DNA from: Episyrphus balteatus
Taxonomy: Eukaryota > Arthropoda > Insecta > Diptera > Syrphidae
Assembly (NCBI RefSeq): GCF_945859705.1
Contig: NC_079135.1
Coordinates: 15,378,501 to 15,442,500, forward strand
Direction of reading: 5' to 3'
Length of the DNA: 64,000 bases
In this document: positions 1-11,830 of the stretch, in pieces
How the letters are laid out: every line of letters starts with the position of its first letter
Numbering within the stretch: the stretch's first letter is position 1
Translations under genes and position numbers: made by a program
Notes under the pieces: generated by a model
Database searches by the model: none
What the model was told of the DNA's origin: nothing
Seen by the model: the letters and a program-made list of their open reading frames with translations, nothing else

Positions 1-62
1 TTGAGCTGAGCTGCGAGCTGAGCTCAGCTCACTTTTGAGCTTTGTAGCAACCCTGCAAGTTG
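1..62. repeat. GAGCT/AGCTC-rich palindromic repeat, cut by window edge
   Basis: Repeated GAGCTGAGCT and its complement AGCTCAGCTC, followed by TGCAAGTTGCAT. A similar GAGCTGAGCT-rich stretch with TGCATGTGGCA nearby lies at about 50395-50508. Both look like pieces of one interspersed family. No coding signal. Confidence 0.4.
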
Positions 63-228
63 CATATTGCTACTACTAGTGCTGAAGCACACACAATTCT
101 CATAAAATTACCATATCGCACATTTTATGCGCAATCATTTACTTTCGTTAACCATATATAGTTCGTTCTGAACCGCACAACATGAGTAAAGTTCACAGAT
201 TAAATTGAAAACTACATGGACGCAAGGA

Positions 229-409
229 GGATGAAAGAATTAATTTATTGTTCATAAAAATGTTGTTGATAAAAATGTAAAAAACGAAGTGTGGATTAAT
301 TAATTTAATAATAGAAATTAAAAATATCAAATGAAATTCATTTATATATGTATACTGAATGAGAAGTATAACTTCAGTCGAGTGTACATGTGTACACACA
401 CTCTTTTTT
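229..409 (+). repeat. Interspersed repeat, copy 1 (interrupted by the Helentron-like dimer)
   Basis: About 180 bp closely matching 52153-52320 in direct orientation (shared landmarks: GATGAAAGAATTAATTTATT, AACGAAGTGTGGATTAATTA, GTGTACATGTGTACACACAC). Copy 1 stops at the T-run where the element at 410 begins, so that element probably landed in the T-run. Confidence 0.75.
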
Positions 410-527
410 ACTTGCGATATAGGTACTATAGGGCAAGTTTAGGATTCGTAAAAAAAATCGAACTCGAGATAACAATTTTACATGACATTACGATGATGGA
501 GAATGCCAAAAAAGTGGGTCCGGCAAT

Positions 528-584
<57 letters not shown>

Positions 585-1435
585 GTGTCTGTCTCTATCT
601 GGAGCTGCAGCCTAAACGAGTGAAGTGATTTTCTTCAAACTTGGTAGTTAGCAATTTTTGGTGATTCCCTAGAGGGGAAATTGAAATTTTTTTTTTATGA
701 CCAAAACTAACGGTACCTGCCATATAACGGAAATAGAAAAGTTAATTTTTTTCAAAAACGGCTCTAACGATTTTGATTAAAATTTTTGTGTGTAGTACTA
801 CACATAAGAGCCAACTTTTTAAATAAAAAAAATATTTTTTGTACCGTTATTAACGGTACCTGTCATAGAACGGTTTTTTTCGTTTCTGAATATCTCGTAC
901 AACATTAACCCGATTTAAATGAAAATTTTTATACAAAAGTGTGTAAGTAAAGATAATATTAAAATTTTAGAAAATTTTCAAAAAACGCATTTTTGGTTTT
1001 TTAAAAAATATTTCAAAATTTTTTTTTGAAAAATCAATTTTTTGAAAACGGATCAATGAAAAATTTTGAAATTTAGTTTTTATGTGTAAATTAATTATTT
1101 CTTCAATATGGCATACCAACTTTTTTTTTGAAAAATGTTAAAAAATTTTTATATATAAAAAACTATTTTTTTAAAAAACGGCTCCTACAATTTTCGAAAA
1201 TTTTTTTCTAAAAATACCTTTTTATACGAGAAATAAAATGGCATATTTGTTTTTTTTTTTTAAGATAATTTAAAACGGAGTTTAATTAATTATAAAAACA
1301 GATTTAATTTTTTTATACTACTTATGAAATTTCTTCAAAATATCAAATTTTAAATTTTTTGAATAAAAAGCTTTAACATTATAGTTACATTAAGCATAAG
1401 AGCAAGTACGTGCGACCCCAGTCGTGCAATTTATT
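410..1435 (+). mobile_element. Helentron-associated (DINE/mini-me-like) element, unit 1
   Basis: 1026-bp unit, nearly identical to the next one. It opens with a small inverted repeat (ACTTGC at 410-415, GCAAGT at 433-438), carries a (GTCT)n microsatellite at about 529-596 followed by a conserved-looking block, and ends in a small hairpin region (TGCGACCCCAGTCG) before AATTTATT. Short subterminal inverted repeat, GTCY microsatellite and 3' hairpin are the hallmarks described for dipteran mini-me/DINE-1 non-autonomous Helentrons; assignment is from memory. No protein: the open frames over the microsatellite are artefacts. Confidence 0.6.
529..596 (+). repeat. (GTCT)n microsatellite of unit 1
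   Basis: About 16 tetranucleotide repeats with a few GTGT variants near the end. It makes an open frame of Cys/Leu/Ser/Val only, which is not a gene. Confidence 0.95.
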
Positions 1436-1553
1436 ACTTGCGATATAGGTACTATAGGGCAAGTTTAGGATTCGTAAAAAAAATCGAACTCGAGATAACA
1501 ATTTTACATGACATTACGATGATGGAGAATGCCAAAAAAGTGGGTCCGGCAAT

Positions 1554-1606
<53 letters not shown>

Positions 1607-2461
1607 GTGTCTGTCTCTATCTGGAGCTGCAGCCTAAACGAGTGAAGTGTTTTTTTTCAAACTTGGTGGTTAGCAGTTTTTGGTGATTCCCAAGAGGGGA
1701 AATTGAAATTTTTTTTTTATGACCAAAACTAACGGTACCTGCCATATAACGGAAATAGAAAAGTTAATTTTTTTCAAAAACGGCTCTAACGATTTTGATT
1801 AAAATTTTTGTGTGTAGTACTACACATAATAGCCAACTTTTTAAATAAAAAAAATATTTTTTGTACCGTTATTAACGGTACCTGTCATAGAACGGTTTTT
1901 TTCGTTTCTGAATATCTTGTACAACATTAACCCGATTTAAATGAAAATTTTTATACAAAAGTGTGTAAGTAAAGATAATATTAAAATTTTAGAAAATTTT
2001 CAAAAAACGCATTTTTGGTTTTTTTAAAAATATTTCAAAATTTTTTTTTGAAAAATCAATTTTTTGAAAACGAATCAATGAAAAATTTTGAAATTTAGTT
2101 TTTATGTGTAAATTAATTATTTCTTCAAAATGGCATACCAACTTTTTTTTTGAAAAATGTTAAAAAATTTTTATATATAAAAAATTATTTTTTTAAAAAA
2201 CCGCTCCTACAATTTTCGAAAATTTTTTTCTAAAAATACCTTTTTATACAAGAAATAAAATGGCATATTTTTTATTTTTTTTAAGATAATTTAAAACGGA
2301 GTTTAATTAATTATAAAAACAGATTTAATTTTTTTATACTACTTATGAAATTTCTTCAAAATATCAAATTTTAAATTTCTTGAATGAAAAGCTTTAACAT
2401 TATAGTTACTTTAAGCATAAGAGCAAGTACGTGCGACCCCAGTCGTGCAATTTATTTTTAT
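1436..2461 (+). mobile_element. Helentron-associated (DINE/mini-me-like) element, unit 2
   Basis: Direct tandem copy of 410-1435 at a period of 1026 bp, differing by scattered substitutions and one- or two-base length changes. It has its own ACTTGC...GCAAGT start (1436-1464), (GTCT)n at about 1555-1622 and terminal hairpin region near 2437-2456. The near identity suggests a recent head-to-tail duplication or tandem insertion. Confidence 0.6.
1555..1622 (+). repeat. (GTCT)n microsatellite of unit 2
   Basis: Same repeat and position within the unit as at 529-596. Confidence 0.95.
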
Positions 2462-3006
2462 CGAAAAAGAGACTGAAATATACATTATTTAAAAAAAAAT
2501 TTTTTTTATGGTCATAATTTTGAAAAAAAAAAATATAAAAAATGTTAAGTGTTTTGTGTTAGAAGAACATTATTGTTCTATAAAAAGTTTTTTCCTCAGT
2601 TGTCCGACTGTTTTTGGTGGTCATGGGCAGTGTATGTTACTTACATGTAACATGAGAGTAACACATTAGTTTTGCTATTTATTATTTTGGAAAATAACTT
2701 TTTGCTATTCATATTTCTTAGTTGTGATGTTTTTGACACGATAATACTGAAAAAAAAACATTTTTTTTAATATTGATTTTCATAACTTGGATTCGAAAGG
2801 GGTAAGAATCGTCATAGCAACTTCTGAGGATTAATTTTTTGAGACAAAAATTTCATATTTGATATCTGCGATTGATGCTTTTTCAAGTCACATTATGTTT
2901 AATTTTAATCGGTGCTTTTTTTTTGGCGTTCTCCTTTCATAAAAATTCTTAACTAAATTTCGATGCAAATTTCTTATTTGAACCCTTTAATTAAAAAAAT
3001 AATATA

Positions 3007-3018
3007 CAGGGTGTCCCA
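3007..3018 (+). mobile_element. Solitary CAGGGTGTCCCA transposon terminus
   Basis: CAGGGTGTCCCAAAAGTTAA preceded by TA. It is the same terminus as the palindromic elements at 37358 and 51036. I do not see a matching inverted end nearby, so this is probably a truncated copy running rightwards from 3007. Confidence 0.55.
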
Positions 3019-3660
3019 AAAGTTAACGTCGAAACGAAAACGGTAGATAGGGTAGGTGGTGACAGTTATCAGAAAAATAATAAAATATTTTGGGAGTTAT
3101 GGGCATTTGAAAAAAAGTCGAAAAAATGGTCACCCTGTGACGGTTTTTCATGTGCCGTGACTACAAATCTTAATTTTTCTCATTTTTTTCTTTTGTTACG
3201 GAACCTTGAATAACCTTGAATTACCTTGAATTTTAACTCAGCTGCATCAGTTTTAAAGAAAATATTACTTTTTTACCCAACTTAGTACTAACAAATTTTA
3301 CATGGCTCTAATTCAATGAGCCGTAGTGTAAAAAAAATGAGCTACGATGTTTCGGCAAGTTGCTTAAAAGTTGGTGTGTTCAATTCTCTTTTCAAAATGG
3401 TGTAACATTGTTGGGAATATTTCATAAATAACCGAGATAAAATTTTTTTTCTTAAGAAATCCGACTTTTTTATGAGCTAATTTTTTCATATTATTTAAGT
3501 TTTTGTATTCTGAAAGGTTCTGAAAGGTATATATTGCATATGTAGTTTTGTGAAAAAAAAATTTAACGGCGATGAAATTCAACGCCAAAAGTAATACAAA
3601 AACGCGTTTTTAACCTGTTAATTTTTAAATATTTCGAAAACTTGACGTGCCAGTCAAATT

Positions 3661-3963
3661 TTGATTTCAGATTCGGAATCAGCACATAAAAGTTCTTTAG
3701 AAAAGTATGGTTTGGTTCAAGCTCCATTTTCGTTGCCGACCAGTGTAATTAGGTATCAAAAAAATTATTTAACAAATTTTGGAGAAAAAATGGTGGCTTT
3801 GTGGATCTTCACTGAGGGAAAAGCCACCTTTAAACAATATAAAATCAATGAAAACCACATTGATTTGACTATTATTTGGAATGATTTTGCGTTAAAGATG
3901 AACATTTTAAAATACCGTGGAAAAGGTTCATTTTTGATGGTTTCGTATCTTAAAGTCACATAA
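3661..3963 (+). CDS. Open frame of unknown origin (possible exon or transposon remnant)
   Basis: An open frame of about 100 codons in very AT-rich DNA where stops are frequent, with mixed polar and aromatic composition (for example MVALWIFTEGKATFKQYK) unlike the low-complexity frames around it. A plausible acceptor (ttgatttcag at about 3662-3671) precedes it and it ends with TAA at 3961-3963. There is no upstream ATG in frame before residue 44. It could be the last exon of a plus-strand gene starting left of the window, or a remnant of a mobile element. I do not recognise the protein, and chance is not excluded. Confidence 0.25.
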   Translation: MISDSESAHKSSLEKYGLVQAPFSLPTSVIRYQKNYLTNFGEKMVALWIFTEGKATFKQYKINENHIDLTIIWNDFALKMNILKYRGKGSFLMVSYLKVT

Positions 3964-4870
3964 ATCAAAGTAGTTCATCTTTGAAAAAAAGACGTTTCAA
4001 CTTCAATTTATTTTTTCCTTCAGTGTGAGTGCATCTGGGCAAAATGTAGTTTTCGCATTTGTTGATTATACTCTTTTAAAAATTGAAGTGAAAATTCTCT
4101 TCGGAATTTTTTTCCCAAATCACCAACAAATTATTATTAATTACTACGTGGTTAAGAATTCTGTCGTAGTTACCTATTAACAAAAACAAAATTAGTAATT
4201 AATAATGCGATTTAGTTACGCAGTACACAGTTTTTAACATAATGTTTTTATTAATTACAAATATTTTTGTATTTTAAAACTTATTTTGGATACAAAAAAC
4301 ATTAAAATTTTATCAAAGGTATTACAATACTCATAATTATAAGAATTTTAAAATAAAAACTAATTCCTAGGTCCCTTTAGTTATGGTATGAATTTTAATT
4401 GAACACTAGTCTTTTTTTTAATAAGTATGTTAAATTCATATCAAAATGTATTTAGAATCGGTACATACATATTACATATATACGAAGTGCTTAAGTTGTG
4501 AATCTTTATACAGATAGGTATTGACTTGCTTATACTGACTGACTTGTTTTTTTTTCACATTCCTTATCTAAGTTATGTCTTGTTTTAATTTAATAAGGCT
4601 ACGGCCCTGGTTTTTAGACTTATTGCATTTGAAACAATGATCAATGATGTAAAAACTAAAATGTTTGGCTTAATATTTTTTCTGCCGAAAAATATATGAA
4701 TCAAAGTTCATTTTTCCTTTAACAATTTACAATAAATATTTTGGTTGACGTTAAAAAAAAAATGCAAAATAAAATCAATTGCGAACGTGAAACAAAAGTG
4801 AATAAAAATACAAACAGCAACAGCAGCATGTTTTGATTTGCTATATTATTTTTTTTGTATATAAAAACAA

Positions 4871-4946
4871 TTTATTCGTGTCATTTATAGTTTGATATTT
4901 AACTGCTGTGTTCATTAATTTAAAAAAAAGAAATGTTTTGTTTATT
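4871..4946 (-). other. Candidate poly(A) signals of the collagen gene
   Basis: Minus-strand AATAAA hexamers lie at 4941-4946 and 4871-4876, about 80 and 150 bases past the stop codon, in AT-rich sequence. Either could end the transcript. Hexamers are frequent by chance here, so support is weak. Confidence 0.35.
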
Positions 4947-5024
4947 CTTTTGTACATTTACATTTTTAAACTTTATGTTTTTTTTTTTTTTTTGTGTAAC
5001 AGAAAAGGATCAAAGTACACATTT

Positions 5025-5110
5025 TTAATTACCGGAAGTACTTTCAGGATATTCCTTTAGGTTTTGTAGTTCTCGAATTGCTTTGATCTCATCTAATGGT
5101 GATCGTCCAT
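5025..5110 (-). CDS. Collagen gene terminal coding exon and stop
   Basis: 86 nt: two bases completing a split Asp codon, 27 codons and TAA at 5025-5027. The acceptor attaag follows a 306-bp intron (5111-5416). It encodes a non-collagenous, charged, probably helical tail (DGRSPLDEIKAIRELQNL...) ending E-S-T-S-G-N. It is too short to appear as a stand-alone open frame. The match of phase, splice site and stop makes it convincing. Confidence 0.82.
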
Positions 5111-5416
5111 CTTAATTGGTTTTAATAAAGACGAGTAACGAGTAAATAATTTTGTTTTGTTTTTTAATTTCGTTTTGTTTGAACGTTTGCACCAATTTAT
5201 TAAATGTTAAAGAAGAATTATTAACAAATAAGGGAAAATAAATATAGACGGGGATGAGAATAATGTTTAGGGGTTAAAAAAGAAGGATAATATAACTTTT
5301 AAGGGAATATTTATGGATTTTTTGTTTAAGTTTAAATAATACATTTGGTGAAGTTACAAACAAAGTTACACACAACATACAGACAATTTATCAAATAAAA
5401 ACGAGAGTATCCTTAC
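5111..5416 (-). other. Last intron of the collagen gene
   Basis: 306 bp, donor gtaagg, acceptor attaag; AT-rich, nothing else seen. Confidence 0.8.
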
Positions 5417-5615
5417 CTACGCGTCCAAAGCTTCGATACTCCATACCTGGATCACCTTTTGGCCCAACTATCGAAATACCAGGCATTCCAGGTGGTCCAG
5501 GCGGGCCGGGTGGGCCTGGTGGTCCTGGAATTGGCGGTGTTGCCGATGGCAATCCTGGCGGACCTGGTGATCCTGATCTTCCATCAGCTCCTCGGTCACC
5601 CTTATCTCCCTTCAT
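5417..5615 (-). CDS. Collagen gene penultimate exon: proline-rich Gly-X-Y
   Basis: 199 nt; acceptor taatag. The exon starts ATG AAG, but this ATG is internal to the gene. It reads MKGDKGDRGADGRSG, then a block with four consecutive Gly-Pro-Pro triplets (highly stable triple helix), broken once by L-P-S-A-T-P-P-I-P, and ends near YRSFGRV. Two donors are possible. Using gtaagg after CGCGTAG is preferred, because only that splice joins the last exon in an open frame. Confidence 0.88.
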
Positions 5616-7758
5616 CTATTAGTTAAAAATTGATGGTTAAATATATTTTGCTTTTCGGCTGGATTTAAAAATAAAAATCAATATTATTGTGTGTAGAGAT
5701 TATAATTATGAGAAATTTGTTTGGCAAACATCTCACATTCACAATATTCCAATATAGGACTTTCAACTTCAGCTTGAAATGCCACGACACAATATTTACC
5801 TCTCGTCCACATACAAAGCCCCCAAAACATTTTGAAATATTAATTTGATCAATAGATTCTCCAGAGGCGTTTTATATAGCAACATGTTTCGCTGTCTCTT
5901 GGTATTTTAGAAAATCACATTGATATACTCTGCTGGCTCCCTAGTTTGATTTCACTACTCTATTAAACTATCTTCAAGCCATTCGGCAAACACACGTGTG
6001 GCAAAAATTGAAATGTAGGTGCCTTTTTGTATATATTCCAATTCCTTGGGGCAATTTATTATTATTTTGCTTCGTTGTTGATGTCAGTGTCATCGTCATC
6101 GTCGTAGACGTTCTACTTTTCATATACATTCTATCAATTTATTCGATGCTCACCAAGGGGAAGTTCGAATGAAAAATGAAAAAAAAACTTCTTGAATTTG
6201 CCAGATGAAAAAATCATAGCACTTTATCGATCTTATTAATTCCCAACTGATGCGAATATATTCAGGAAAAAAACAAACACTGGCAAAAAAATATTGGGAC
6301 TTGCTTTCAACTCCTTTTTCTTAGGAGACGTTATTGGGATGAAAAAAAAATAAACAATGGAAAATTTAATTTTTTAAGAAATCAGAGAAAAATTAAAATT
6401 TCAATCCTGGAATGTGTAGTTTCTGAAATGGCTAAAAATTAATTTTTTTTCGGAAATTGAATGTACTAAAAAAAATCCTCAAATAGAGTGGAGCTCGTTC
6501 TAGACAATTTTGTTTCCAAAAAAAATGTGTTTAAAAAAAAGAAATTTCACCTATACCAAAATGAAGCAAACAAACTACTAACATAAGTAAAACACATATC
6601 CTCATCCATAGTAATTCAAAACAGCAGGTAAAGGTCGAATAAAATATAATATTTTTTTGAAAATGTTCAATAATCCTAAGTCCCTAGAAAAGTGTTTTTA
6701 AAAGTTTGGCTGTAGTCACACATAAAACTCTTTTTCTTTCTTTTGAAAGTGGGTCGATGAAATTTAAGGAAATTTTATTTATCGATAGATGATATCGAAG
6801 AAAAATTTGTTAAGAATTACATAATACCAATTTTTTTTTTTTTTTAATGTTCGAAAATCTTAGAAATGGTTAAAATTTAGAACCAAAACATTTTATTTGA
6901 CTATCCCAATTATTTGATTATCCTAATTGAAAAGATCGATTTAATTTTGAAGCAATGGAAGAATTTATAGTAGTTAAAAGTGTTTTAAAGCCTTAATCTT
7001 AAAATTCGGCATCTTGAAAATAAAAATGTTTTTTTTTTTTAATATTTTCAAAAATTCCCCTAAATCATGCACAAAATAATTCTATTTCTTCTAACTAAAA
7101 TTGGAGTTATTTAATCACACTTTCGATTTCTTTTTCAAAAACACACCCTTTTATCTTGGATATCTAGATAAACACTTTTGGTTCTTGGTTATTATATCAA
7201 CTTTCACTTAATTTCATAAGTGTTACATTTTATTCACAGGGTTTCAGGTTTCAGTACTAGTTGCAAATCCTCTAATTTTCCTCTAATATTCCTATAATTA
7301 TACGTTCTCACGTGAAAAATTAAAATGAAAATTATGGATTCTTTATTATCTATTTAAAACCGTTTTTCGCTGAATCAACCGTCTTCATTCAATAAAAAAA
7401 AAAAAAAGTACGTATACGCCACAGTGCATATTAAAAAATGAAAATATGTAATGTGAATTAAAATTTTGACCAACATAACCAAATTGATATTGAATAACAC
7501 TTGCACTTACTAAATGAACAAAATCTATCTCCTTTTTGTAGTCAGTGTTAAATAAACAGAAAGACACAACCCTTTTAAATAATAATTACAAAATTTTAAT
7601 TTCATCAAAGCAAAAAAATAAACAAATACTAATTTAATACAAACCAAAAAAAAAAAAAAACACAAAATATAAATATAAATAAAATATTTTATTATAAATT
7701 CTTTAACAAATTAGGTGACTTTTCTTATACTTAAAATAAATTTTTTTGTTACTGTAGG

Positions 7759-7871
7759 TAGGCTTAAAGTCAGTTTTATTTAATTGTTATCTTTTATTTT
7801 TTGGCGCAACGTTTCAGGGATGGTTATCCCCTTCATCAGATAACAATTAAATAAAACTGACTTTAAGCCTA
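7759..7871 (-). repeat. 34-bp inverted repeat with hammerhead-like core
   Basis: Arms 7759-7792 and 7838-7871 are perfect reverse complements, separated by 45 bp. On the minus strand the 3' side of one arm runs into CTGATGA (7833-7839), then a short self-complementary segment (AGGGGAT..ATCCCT), then GAAAC (7811-7815). That is the order of a hammerhead ribozyme core with the 34-bp arms as stem I. A canonical UH cleavage site at the expected place and a clear stem III are missing. Similar CTGATGA...GAAACGTTG segments occur in Penelope-like elements (from memory). Confidence 0.45.
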
Positions 7872-10254
7872 CAATTAAAAAAAATTTATTATAAATATTT
7901 TATTATAGTTTTGGTTATTTAGTAACCAAAAATTCCTTTTCAGGGAATCCTCTAAGATGACTGGGCTGAATCTTCTATATATAATTACTCAATGGTCGTT
8001 TCCCAAGAAAAAATAATGTATACCTACAAAATTATAACTCCCAAAATAATTTAAATAAAAATTAGAAAACTTAAACCTTCCTTTTATTCTTTAGTAAACA
8101 AAGTTGAAAGACGTTATTTGCTTTCTTCAAACTAAAACATAGTTTTTAAAATTTGTATTAAATTTTTTTTACTTTTTCTTAAATCGCTTAGAAGATTTTT
8201 GACCAAAAACAATCAAAGTGTAAAATGATTCATCATTAAAAGCATTGGTAAAATTTGGTATATTTTTATGATTTACAAAGATACTAAATTTCTTAAACAT
8301 TTTAAAGGCTAACATTTACAATATGGCCTTTGAGATTAATTAAGAAAAATTCAAAGAGTGTGATGCACTAAAAATTTCCTCTATCATCAAGTAGTTGGAG
8401 ACATTCCCAGGACTTTCATTCAAAATATTTCAATAACACATCTGTGTCCAAAAACTTCTTCAAATTAACCTTATCTCCTAGAATACCTATCTTCTACATG
8501 TGTGTCAATTTGAATAAGAGAACACCTTTTAGAGAATCCCAAAATGACTCCTTTGAGCCTCATTAGTCGTTAATATGCTCAAAGCTAGACGCACACACAA
8601 CTTCTAGGAACCAACAAAACAAATATAGAATACAAAAAAAAGAAGGTCCTCCAGATGTTGTACCTTCAATCTACAACTTCTGGAGTGGACAAACAAAAAC
8701 GTTTATTTCAAACGAAAGTACTTTCTGACTTAAATAGTAGAAAAATGGACATTTGAAGGGTTCAACTCTCATACTCACTTCTACACACCGCCATCAAATT
8801 CAACACTGATATAGCCCCGAGCGTCCAATAACGTTTTCTCATGAACAACAATTAAGAGTGAAACTTTTTTTTTTTTTCCGTTGTTTCTCAATCCCAGACT
8901 CGGTACGCCTACTTTCTGTTACGAGTATGTACATATGTTTCCTCTACAGAATCCATCCAAACAGGATGTTTTCATCTGCACACACCACAAGTCCTGTTCT
9001 TGTAGAAGTCCGGGAGGTATAAAGGAGTTGTTTTTTCTTTTTTGCTATTGTTTTTGCAACGCTTTGTGGAAATTTGCTGAGACGAGTTGAAGGTAGTTGT
9101 ATAGTGTGAGCACAAACGTTTATTATCGATTTGTTACCAAGCCTTCTTCGCTCGACACAAGAGTTCATGTTGTATTGTGTGTGTTGGCCAATTGAAACTT
9201 TTTCCCAGCTATAAAACTAATTGATGACAATAATTGTGTCACTTCAGGGAGGCATTCATTCTTCCCCCCATTCAAACGTTGTCAAGAAAATTCTAACTAA
9301 ACAACAAAACAGAGAAACAAAAAGCAATCATCTTCTCAGTGCAATTGGATTTTTATTGTTTCCAATTCAACAGATTTGAATCTTGAAGCTTTGACTAAGT
9401 TAAGCTTTGTCGTGATTTCTAACAAAAAAAAACTGGCTTCTTTAAAGTTCTCTGTCAATTTCCATATAAAATACAACAACGGCGTAGAAAAATAGAAAAA
9501 AAAAAAACGTTTTTTTCATTCACCAAATTCTATGAATATAAACTTCAAATATTCAAAGATACTTTATATGAAAAAGAGTATACAAAAAAAAACATGATAA
9601 AATGGAAAAGTTCTTCAATTCCCCGCATTGCAGTGCTTCGAGGCGTTTGAATGCGTTAAAAAAAGAAATCACGTTTTTAGAGCATCATTGCCGGTACCGA
9701 ACCTAGTTGCCGTCATCGTTTGTCGTCGTCATCTTTTTTCTAGGTCCTCAAGACGAGTAGTTTAGTTTTTTTTTTTTATTGTGAGAGGGTAAGGTTGATT
9801 TGGTAGGAGGCAAGCCGACTATACGTACGATAGGAGAAGAAAAGCTGTTGCAACCGTTTAAAATCGAAAGTCACAGTCGTCTGGGTTCTGTGAACTGTGA
9901 CTTAAGAGGCTAGAGATTTTGAAAAAAAAAGAAAATCAAAAAACAAATGAAAAGATAAATCTTCACACACGTGCTTTTTCATTCTATTTGTTTGTTAGAA
10001 GAAAAGTTGAAAAATAAAAAACCAAAATGAATGAAATCACTTTTGTTTTGTTCAATAAAGAAGTTAGGTTAATAGATAAAGTCGCTTCTTTCAACTTGAT
10101 TATCTCAGATTTTTCTAGTTATTTCGTCCGAAATAAAGTTAAGCCAGAATTTTTAAAACTGCAGTTTCTTCAGATGCAAAATTTAAAAAAATAGCGTTTA
10201 AAACGATAAATAATTTTTTTTTAAATTTTTGAAGTTAAACTTCTTTAGTATCGT

Positions 10255-11040
10255 AGTGATTTATAAAGAGCACATAAACACCTTTCATTTGATATATAAC
10301 ACATAACGTACGTTCTCTACAAGTGACACAATCTTAAATTGATGTCGAATTCCAATGAACGAAAAAGTCGATCTGCAGTCGACTTGCAGTCGCTACTTTT
10401 TCCTTAAATGAATTTCAATGGAATAAAAATCGCTACTTTTTCTCGAAGAATCGATCCTCTCTCTTTTCTCTTTTTTGAGACGGATTTATACAGATTTTCA
10501 CACCCACTACAATTTTGCCAAATGCAAAACGTCAAATCAGACTAAAATTTTGTAAAGAAATGAAAAACCAGTAAATTTTTGTAAATTTGTGAAATATAAA
10601 TCATTTTTAGTGAACAAAATAAACAAATTTTACGTTGTTTTGTTTTTTACTATAAAGTTTTGTATATTCTTTTGTTTTTTTAACAGTCACTTGGACACAA
10701 ATACATTCATAAAAGGAGATCGTTGACTTTTATTAATTTCCTAAACAGCCAAAAATATCGACTTTAGTAGCGATTTTAGTAGCGCCTGCAAGTGATTGAA
10801 AGGAATTCGACATGAGAAACTTGAAAAATACCTTAAAAAACCTGTTGAGATCTGTTGCCGATGGCCGGCTTCCAGTGTAGGAAGTACCGTAATCTCAGTT
10901 TGAAATTTCGACATGGTTGGCTTTTGTAGGCATATCGTAGAAATATGATTGAAGCGTCATATGAGAGGTAAAATAATAAGCTTTCAGATGATCTAAAATT
11001 TATTATAGGTTGTCATATAAAAAAATGGATTTAAATGTGT
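10255..11040 (+). repeat. Interspersed repeat copy A (interrupted by a MITE)
   Basis: Segments 10255-10343 and 10812-11040 together match 36960-37300 and 60411-60680. Landmarks: ACCTTTCATTTG, GTACCGTAATCTCAGT, CGACATGGTTG, TAATAAGCTTTCA, TATAGGTTGTCA. The match is broken by the element at 10344-10811. Confidence 0.65.
10344..10811. mobile_element. 468-bp MITE with GTCGAATTCC terminal inverted repeats
   Basis: Terminal GTCGAATTCC (10344-10353) faces GGAATTCGAC (10802-10811). Including the flanking AT, the match is 12 bp. Inside, ACTTGCAGTCGCTAC near the left end faces a near-complement near the right end. It is non-coding. Relatives at 37 kb and 60 kb run through the same point without it, so they act as empty sites. 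The target duplication is not clear (possibly AT). Confidence 0.65.
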
Positions 11041-11734
11041 AGAAGAAATAAAAGATAGATTTTTTTTTTATTTTTTTCAAGAAAAATGAGTAGGTACACA
11101 TGATTTTTGTTTTTTAATATCCTTCAAAATTATAAATAATATCTGTCTCTAGGTTCAAGCTTTTTAAAAATATAAATGAAATAGTTTTTAGTATTTTCCA
11201 AAATTTTTAAAAAATCATTATTATGAATTCAAAATTTATTAAATTAGTGGAAATATTAAGATATAAAAAAAATTACAATTTTTTTTTAGATTTTTCAAGT
11301 GATTGTATCTCCGTTAAAAAAAGTGGTATTCGAATTTAAAAAAAAAAAATATTTTAAAGCTCAAACTTTCTAGTTTTGAGACCTTACAATTAAAACATTT
11401 TTCAAGCTCCTTGTTCCTCTTAATTAAAAATAAATTTCTGGTTTAGTTTTATTTTTTATTTTTTTTTTTTTTTTCGTTTACGAACCTGGTAAATATTTTC
11501 AAATGAATATGGATAGAATAAAATATTTATTCAGCTTAAATTATTTTTTTTTTTTAAAGTTCGATACGATCACTTCGATATCGAAATATCGAACTTTGAA
11601 TGTAAAAGGATCTTAATGTCTTTAACCATCAATATCGTACCAACCGCTGATTGTACAGGAAAATTTTAAAATCTTGAATACTCAGGTGCAATCAAGACAA
11701 ATAAGGGTTTTTACTGGCTTATTTAAAAGAAATT

Positions 11735-11830
11735 CTATCCGCAGCTTGATCTAGCTTCTATTTCTATCTGCAACTGCGTGTTGTTTATGTAATGCATGTA
11801 AACGTCAACTGCGGATATAGATAGCTATCC
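11735..11830. repeat. Short diverged repeat, inverted relative at 33545-33690
   Basis: Shared landmarks on opposite strands: AATTCTATCCGCAG, CTGCGTGTTGTTT and CATGTAAACG followed by a CTGCGGATA-like motif. Probably fragments of a MITE with CTGCGGATA ends. Confidence 0.45.

Larger units (their letters stand above)
2462..5024. other. Region downstream of the collagen gene
   Basis: AT-rich sequence with no convincing gene apart from the low-confidence frame at 3661-3963. It holds one CAGGGTGTCCCA transposon end at 3007-3018 and the probable 3' UTR of the collagen gene (about 4870-5024). Confidence 0.6.

Noticed and set aside
331..1686. Open frames covering the (GTCT)n tracts
   Set aside because: Tetranucleotide repeats lack stop codons in these frames; the peptide is pure repeat.
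8944..9168. Minus-strand frame containing a PPGL-like stretch
   Set aside because: No Gly-X-Y continuation and no usable splice sites in phase.
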